DNA of 64,000 nucleotides from Cephalotus follicularis (taxonomy: Eukaryota > Streptophyta > Magnoliopsida > Oxalidales > Cephalotaceae). The translations under genes were made by a program, and so were the position numbers. Shown piece by piece: positions 59,014 through 64,000 of this stretch. Position 1 is the first letter of the stretch, and each line of letters starts with the position of its first letter. The DNA is taken from assembly GCA_001972305.1 (NCBI GenBank), contig BDDD01000309.1, positions 124,001 through 188,000 on the forward strand. Reading direction: 5' to 3'. Below the pieces are notes generated by a model. It worked only from the letters and a program-made list of their open reading frames with translations, did no database searches and was not told the origin of the DNA.

Positions 59014-61799
59014 TGTAATACCCCGTACTTTTTTGGAGTTTAAGAGTTTTTTTTTTTAAAGTTATATGATATGATGATTTTGTCTTTTTGGCTTATGTGT
59101 AATAATGGATAAGAGAAGTATATGTTAAGCCAATGTTTAAGTAAGATTTGTGGAAGTTGAAGGACTTTTATGCAAAGCTTCTTGAGGAAGATTCCAACTT
59201 CCAAGATAAAAGACAGCTTAAGTTGGGATTAGTGTGGAGATATCTTGAGATGTGGTCATTCCTTTCTTCTAGCTTCAGCAGGTTAGAGTGTTTTAGAGAG
59301 AGAGAGTTCTAGTTTTCTTTTCTTCATCTTCTTTGTTCTTGCGCCTAGACCAGTAGCAGTTGAAGCTTTTCGAGCGCAGTAGTGGAAGAAGCAGACAAGC
59401 CAGAGAAGAAGGGACGTTAACGTTCAAGGAAGTAGCAAGAACTGTGAGTGGGAAATCCTTTCTTTTAAAGCATTTTATTGTTCATCTTATGATCTTTGAG
59501 AATCCTTCTCCTCAGCTTCAGTTCGAGTAAGTGAGTTATGATGGGAAGTTGTTTTCCCTAATGTCTTATGTTAACCATTCTTTTTGAGTGGAGTGTTCCC
59601 AAAGCCCAGAGCAATATGTTATGTAGCCTTGATATCGATCATCTTCGGATGAGATAACGTGTACGTGTTCACCCCCCTCCTCAGCGTACCTATTGTCTAT
59701 GATGGGTTGTTGAGCGAGTCTGCATCTCCTTACATTGTGGCTAGGACAGTGTACAGGGTGAGCGTAGCCGAACACACATGTACAAGATCCTTCCTCCTCA
59801 GCCTATCATCACAAGATGAGAAGTTGAGTGAGTCTGTCCCTGGGTTCCATACCTGGATCTCCTTGCATTGTTGCTAGGACAATGTGTAGGGGTTGAGTAC
59901 AGTTGAGCTAAGTTATCAGATATAGTAGTATGTAGAGCCTTTCAGTAGGTTTTCTAGATGAGGACTTTGTCCTCGGCAGCCATGCCATCAGCTCAGATAA
60001 GCAAGTAAAACAAAGAAATAGCAAGTCCAGATGTGAACCACGGGATTCTCGGCAGATACTACCAAGCAGGCTTCAGCCTAGATCAGCTCAGACCACTATA
60101 AGTTGGCAAGTATATTATGTAACCAGCAGGCTTCGGCCTAGATCAACTCAGCGCCACTATAAGTTGGTAAGTATATTATGTAAACAGCAAAGCAAGCACA
60201 ACAAAGAAAAGCCAGTTCTAGCTTAGTTGTTCACCTCGGGTGTTTAGCCGGGAAGGACCCCAGTTCTTTATCAGATCTCTTTCTTTTAATCAGTTGTATT
60301 CTTATGTTTATTTCAGCTTTCATGAACATTCTAGAATCAACTAAGCAGAGAAAAGAGTAAGTTTTTCATGTACTTTGAGCTTTTCCTTATTGTATGCCAT
60401 GAGATATGCTTTGTATACAGTCTTTTCCCCAGTTGGGATAGTTAATCATGCTCATGGTAAGTTTTCTTCAGCGCATTCCTTTTTAATGAATGCACCAGAG
60501 GATGATTTGTTCCCAGTTACTTAGTCAGTTGGACTAATCCCCTCACAGATTATTTTGCAGACCAGCCAGCCGGAGGAGACCCTCCAGCCCAGCAGTAGAT
60601 AGCTAAGCAAGGTAGTTTTTGAGCTTAGCACCGTGGAACGTCAGCTCGGGCGTTTAGCTTTGCATTGCATTGGGCATTCTTTGGGTTCTTTTACCCTTCT
60701 TTTGTAGTAGAGTAGTTGTGAGTATATCTTGTAAAGAAATATAAGTTATGATATTCTTTTGCCTGCCAGGGAAGGCATCGTATGTATGCCAAGGATCAAA
60801 TATGTAATGGTTTGATACTTTTAAGAAAGTTTATGGATGTTTTGAGTTTATAGATGTGTTTATTTTGTGTTTTTATGGATCTTTCATGTTATGAGTTTTT
60901 AGTTATCAGGTCTGTCTCGGGTGCTGAGGAGCCCTTGGGTTTCTAGCTGGGGATAGCCCAGCATAGGTGTTATGTTTATGCTTGGGAGCATGGGTTATGT
61001 TTAAAGATCTTTACCCCGGGGAGGCAGGGTGTCCCCGGGGTGATGATGATGTTGGGCCTTGGCAAGGGAGCAGGGAAGGTGTCCCTGGAGAGAGTGGCCA
61101 GGGGTGCCATGTTAGAGTAAGGCCCATGACGAGTTATATGTTAAGTGCTTTATGTTTTAAGTTAAACGGTGCGTTTGATATCTGTTTTGATATGTGATCC
61201 TTAGGGACGTGCAAAGGAGGTTGTATGCCGGGGGACAAGATATGTATGCGTGGTCTCGAGTATGGAGTTTAAGTGATCACGTGAGGCGTGCGTGGGTTTC
61301 TTCCCAGGCGCTTATGTTGGTTTCTCCCCAGGCGTTAGTTATGTTGTGCGTTTCAATGTTAGTGCTGTTGTGTTGAGCAGGGGTGCCGGGAGACATTATG
61401 CTTGCCCCCAGGGGAGTTTAAGTGGGCACGTGAGGCGTGCGTGCATCTCTCCCCAGGTGTTAGGGTCTTTGCGTGTCAGCCCAGGCCCTCTCCCCGGGCA
61501 TGTTTTGTTCGCTGGTGTTTAAGTAAGCAGGTGCGGTGCACGTGGCCCTCTCCCTGAGCATGTTTGTCCACAGGTTGTTAAGAGAGCTCGTGAGAAGCAC
61601 GTGAGCGCTCTCTTCCGGGGTTTTATGCTTGTTGCGCGTTTAGCCCAGGCCTTCTCCATGGGCTTTTTGCGCAATAGGTTCCTGGAGAGTTTTAAGACAG
61701 CTCCTCTGGCAGTTTCAGTTAGAGAGGGTTGTTGGCAGGAGGAGTGCCATCCCCGGCAGGATACGTGTCCCATAGAGTTAGCGGGAACGGGTCCTGACA
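59014..61799 (+). mobile_element. Solo LTR (2.8 kb) inside the Sirevirus gag
   Basis: From TGTAATACCCCG to GGGTCCTGACA, flanked by exact CCCTA copies (59009-59013 and 61800-61804). The host gag reads on across the site, which confirms both borders. It contains a 60-bp duplication (60066-60184) and CACGTGAGGCGTGCGTG / CTCCCCAGG words (61270-61620). No gag or pol. Confidence 0.93.
60066..60184. repeat. 60-bp tandem duplication in the solo LTR
   Basis: GCAGGCTTCAGCCTAGATCA starts at 60066 and, with one change, again at 60126. Both copies end in TATATTATGTAA. Confidence 0.88.
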
Positions 61800-62257
61800 C
61801 CCTAGTTTTGATGGAAATAATTACAGTTATTGGAAAACTAGAATGACTATTTTTATGCAATCTTTGGATTATCAACTGTGGAATATCATTACAAATGGTA
61901 CTGAAATTCCCACAAAGATAGTTGATGGTCAAAGAGTTCTTAAGCTGAACAATGAATATAATGATCATGATTATAAATTGCTCCAATTAAATGCTAAAGC
62001 TAAGCATGTAATTTTTTGTGCATTAAGTCTTAGCGAATTCAATAGAGTCTCCTCTCTTGATTCCGCAAAAGAGATGTGGGATAGACTCATGGTTACCTAT
62101 AAAGGTACTAATTAGGTAAAGGACACTAAGATTAATAGGAAGGTACTAATCAGGTAAAGGACACTAAGATTAATAGGCTTGTGCATGATTATGAACTGTT
62201 TACAATGCTCAAAAATGAAAACATTTTTAGCATGTATGCACGATTTAATGATATAAT

Positions 62258-62613
62258 TAGACCTGGCAAACGGGTACCCGTGGGTACGGGTGAGAACGGG
62301 TTCACCCGTTGGGTAACGGGTAATAATTACCCGTTTCTTAACGGGTACAAAAACCAATACCCATTACCCGTAAAAATTACGGGTACCCACGGGTACCCGC
62401 GGGTACCTGCGAGTTTTAATACATTTTACAATGTGAGATAAAATTTTATGTACCCGTGGGTACCCGCGGGTACGGGTGACAACGGGTGTACCCGTTGGGT
62501 AACGGGTAAAAAATACCCGTTTCTTAATGGGTAGGAAAACCATCACCCATTACCCGTAAAATTTGCGGGTACCCGCGGGTACCCACGGGTATGGGTAAAT
62601 TTTGCCAGGTCTA
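62258..62613. mobile_element. Non-autonomous hAT-like element (356 bp)
   Basis: Terminal inverted repeats TAGACCTGGCAAA and TTTTGCCAGGTCTA are flanked by exact 8-bp copies GATATAAT (62250-62257 and 62614-62621), the hallmark of hAT. The interior is made of GGGTACCCGTGGGTACGGGT words in two similar halves (about 62270-62415 and 62450-62600), many of them palindromic around GGTACC. No coding capacity. Confidence 0.92.
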
Positions 62614-63130
62614 GATATAATTAATGCTTTAAAGGGCTTTGGAAAAGTTTACACTAATCATGAACTTGTGAGTAAGATTCTCAGGTGCCTTCCAAAGTCT
62701 TGGGAACCCAAAGTAACTGCTATTGAAGAAGCAAAAGATTTATCATCTCTTCAACTGGAAGACTTAGTGGGATCATTGATGACACACGAACTTCGGATGA
62801 GCGATCAAGCAAGAAATTACCCAAAGAAGAAAACGATTGCCTTAAAAGCTTCAAAAGATGAAGAAAGTGATGAAGATGAAATGGCGTTGCTCACTAAAAG
62901 GATTAGAAAGATCCTTATGGACAAGAAGAACTTTTCCAAGAAACAATTAAAGAAGTTTCAATCCAAAGGAGATACAAGCAAGATCGAAAAAGATGAAAAA
63001 GAAGTTATCTGCTATGAATGTGACAAACCGGGTCACATAAGGCCAGATTGTCCTAAATTGAAGAAAAAGAAGGATAAAGTTAAGAAGAAGGCGATGGATA
63101 TAACTATGAATATGGATATGGTTATGGATG
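62614..63130 (+). other. Sirevirus gag, 3' part with zinc knuckle
   Basis: DIINALKGFGKVYTNHELVS and WEPKVTAIEEAKDLSSLQLE match the gag of the derivative at 36532-37647. CYECDKPGHIRPDCPK is the CCHC knuckle, and a Lys-rich run follows. Confidence 0.85.
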
Positions 63131-63150
63131 GTGAATCTAGGGACCATATT

Positions 63151-63168
63151 CTTTTAAGGAGAGGAGAA
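63151..63168 (+). other. Chromovirus polypurine tract
   Basis: CTTTTAAGGAGAGGAGAA is almost the same as the tract at 30427-30444 and leads directly into an LTR start. Confidence 0.8.
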
Positions 63169-64000
63169 TTTAACGCCCCGAAACAACCCCTTTACATTTT
63201 AGCATATTTTGCATTACATGGCATGGTATATATAGACATTATGGACGACGATTGTGCATATGGTTATTGATGACATAGGGGTATTTCCAATACCCTATGA
63301 TATGATTCTATGTATGTTTATGGTAATTGTTATGGATGAGGCTATATATTAGTGAGAGATCTATAAATAGAACCATAAAACCCCTAAACACATTCCTTCT
63401 CTATTCTCTCTCTATGTTTCTCTCTCTAACCCTCTCACAAACTCACCAAAAACATCACCATAACCAGCTGATTGATCCAAGAAGAAGAGGGGAAGGGTAT
63501 ATGATTGATCAAGCCTTTGATTGACACAAGATTGAAGCTCCATAGACCAAGAACTTGAGTTCTTTCTCACATTTTTCCACCTAGGATCAAGGTACAAGCT
63601 TCAATATTTGGTAGAAACCTTATCTACCTAAATATTCTATGATTTGCACATGTATCCACATATATGAACTGTTTTCATGGGCTGAGTTAAATGAAATTGT
63701 ATGGTTTCAATGTTAGGGTTTATAAGTGGTGAAACTGGGGTTTTGACCTAAAATTGATAAGGAATGGATTTGAAGGATTGAAAATGGTTTTAATGGCATA
63801 GAAATGGTTAATATGAATTGTATTAAACTTGAATTGAAAGGATTTGAAGAAAGGAATTGATTTGCAAAAGTTTCAATTTTTAGAACCCTAGTTATGCAAC
63901 ACTAAGTACTGACGCCTCTCCCGTGAGCATCACCGCTTAGGGTCTTATTTTCAACTGTCCATGCCTAACCTTCCTTTGGCAGAGTTTGGCTAAGCAAAGA
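63169..64000 (+). repeat. Chromovirus 3' LTR, running off the window
   Basis: It begins TTTAACGCCCCGAAACAACC and is collinear with the solo LTR at 42563: ACATGGCATGGTA, the TATAAATAGAACC box near 63362, CT-rich leader, GATTGACACAAGATTGAAGC, and the ACGCCTCTCCC / CATCACCGCTTAG words at the end. The outer end is not in the window. Confidence 0.85.

Larger units (their letters stand above)
57583..63100 (+). mobile_element. Sirevirus-type copia element, 5' LTR and gag, with two nested insertions
   Basis: The LTR at 57583-58909 is followed by a PBS and a gag that starts near 58962 (MATFFNDNVIQSINKPP). A solo LTR (59014-61799) interrupts gag, which resumes as FDGNNYSYWKTRMTIFMQSL. It continues past a small hAT-like element to the zinc knuckle CYECDKPGHIRPDCPK near 63010. 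Pol is not present; chromovirus sequence follows from about 63130. The copy is a truncated fossil with a few breaks. Confidence 0.85.

Noticed and set aside
59659-59877. Small plus-strand open frame near a duplicated TGGCTAGGACAGTGT stretch
   Set aside because: It lies in solo LTR repeats and resembles no protein family.

Overview
This looks like nuclear DNA of a flowering plant, probably a eudicot. It holds two spliced genes of plant-specific families, and the intergenic space is AT-rich and packed with nested Ty3/gypsy and Ty1/copia elements, a CACTA transposon and small hAT-like elements. I see no rRNA, credible tRNA gene, CRISPR array or bacterial-type gene.

Layout. 1-2002: 5' end of a minus-strand Tat-lineage gypsy element (LTR, PBS, gag). 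2884-6048: six-exon minus-strand gene for a conserved plant coiled-coil protein of unknown function. 6343-8453: solo LTR just upstream of that gene. 9542-11634: six-exon minus-strand bHLH transcription factor of the FLOWERING BHLH / bHLH122-130 group. 13095-16970: old copia fossil. 16971-40574: an old LTR that hosts a nest. Inside it sits a chromovirus with two 2.5-kb LTRs (18271-32932). The chromovirus holds a solo LTR (22536-25380) and a CACTA transposon (25842-30224), and the CACTA holds a further solo LTR (26582-29331) and a captured NECAP-like gene fragment. The same outer LTR also hosts a Sirevirus derivative (33067-38587). 42563-44982: solo LTR. 46583-51722: young Tat-type derivative inside a small hAT-like element. 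52422-53468: Tat-type solo LTR. 53.6-57.6 kb: LTR fragments, two of them head to head. 57583 to about 63.1 kb: Sirevirus 5' part interrupted by a solo LTR (59014-61799) and a 356-bp hAT-like element. 63169-64000: start of a chromovirus LTR that runs off the window.

Most insertion boundaries are supported by exact target-site duplications read directly from the sequence, so the relative order of events is well resolved. The two host genes carry no visible element in their coding exons.

Best candidates for something little described: (a) the 46583-51722 element, whose LTRs and polypurine tract point to the minus strand while its only coding blocks lie on the plus strand behind their own TATA-like box; (b) the Sirevirus derivative, which keeps gag and integrase but has a plant-transposon-protein-like ORF where reverse transcriptase should be; (c) arrays of short words with a TCGAC/TCAAC-like core in several otherwise unrelated LTR families and in the CACTA element.
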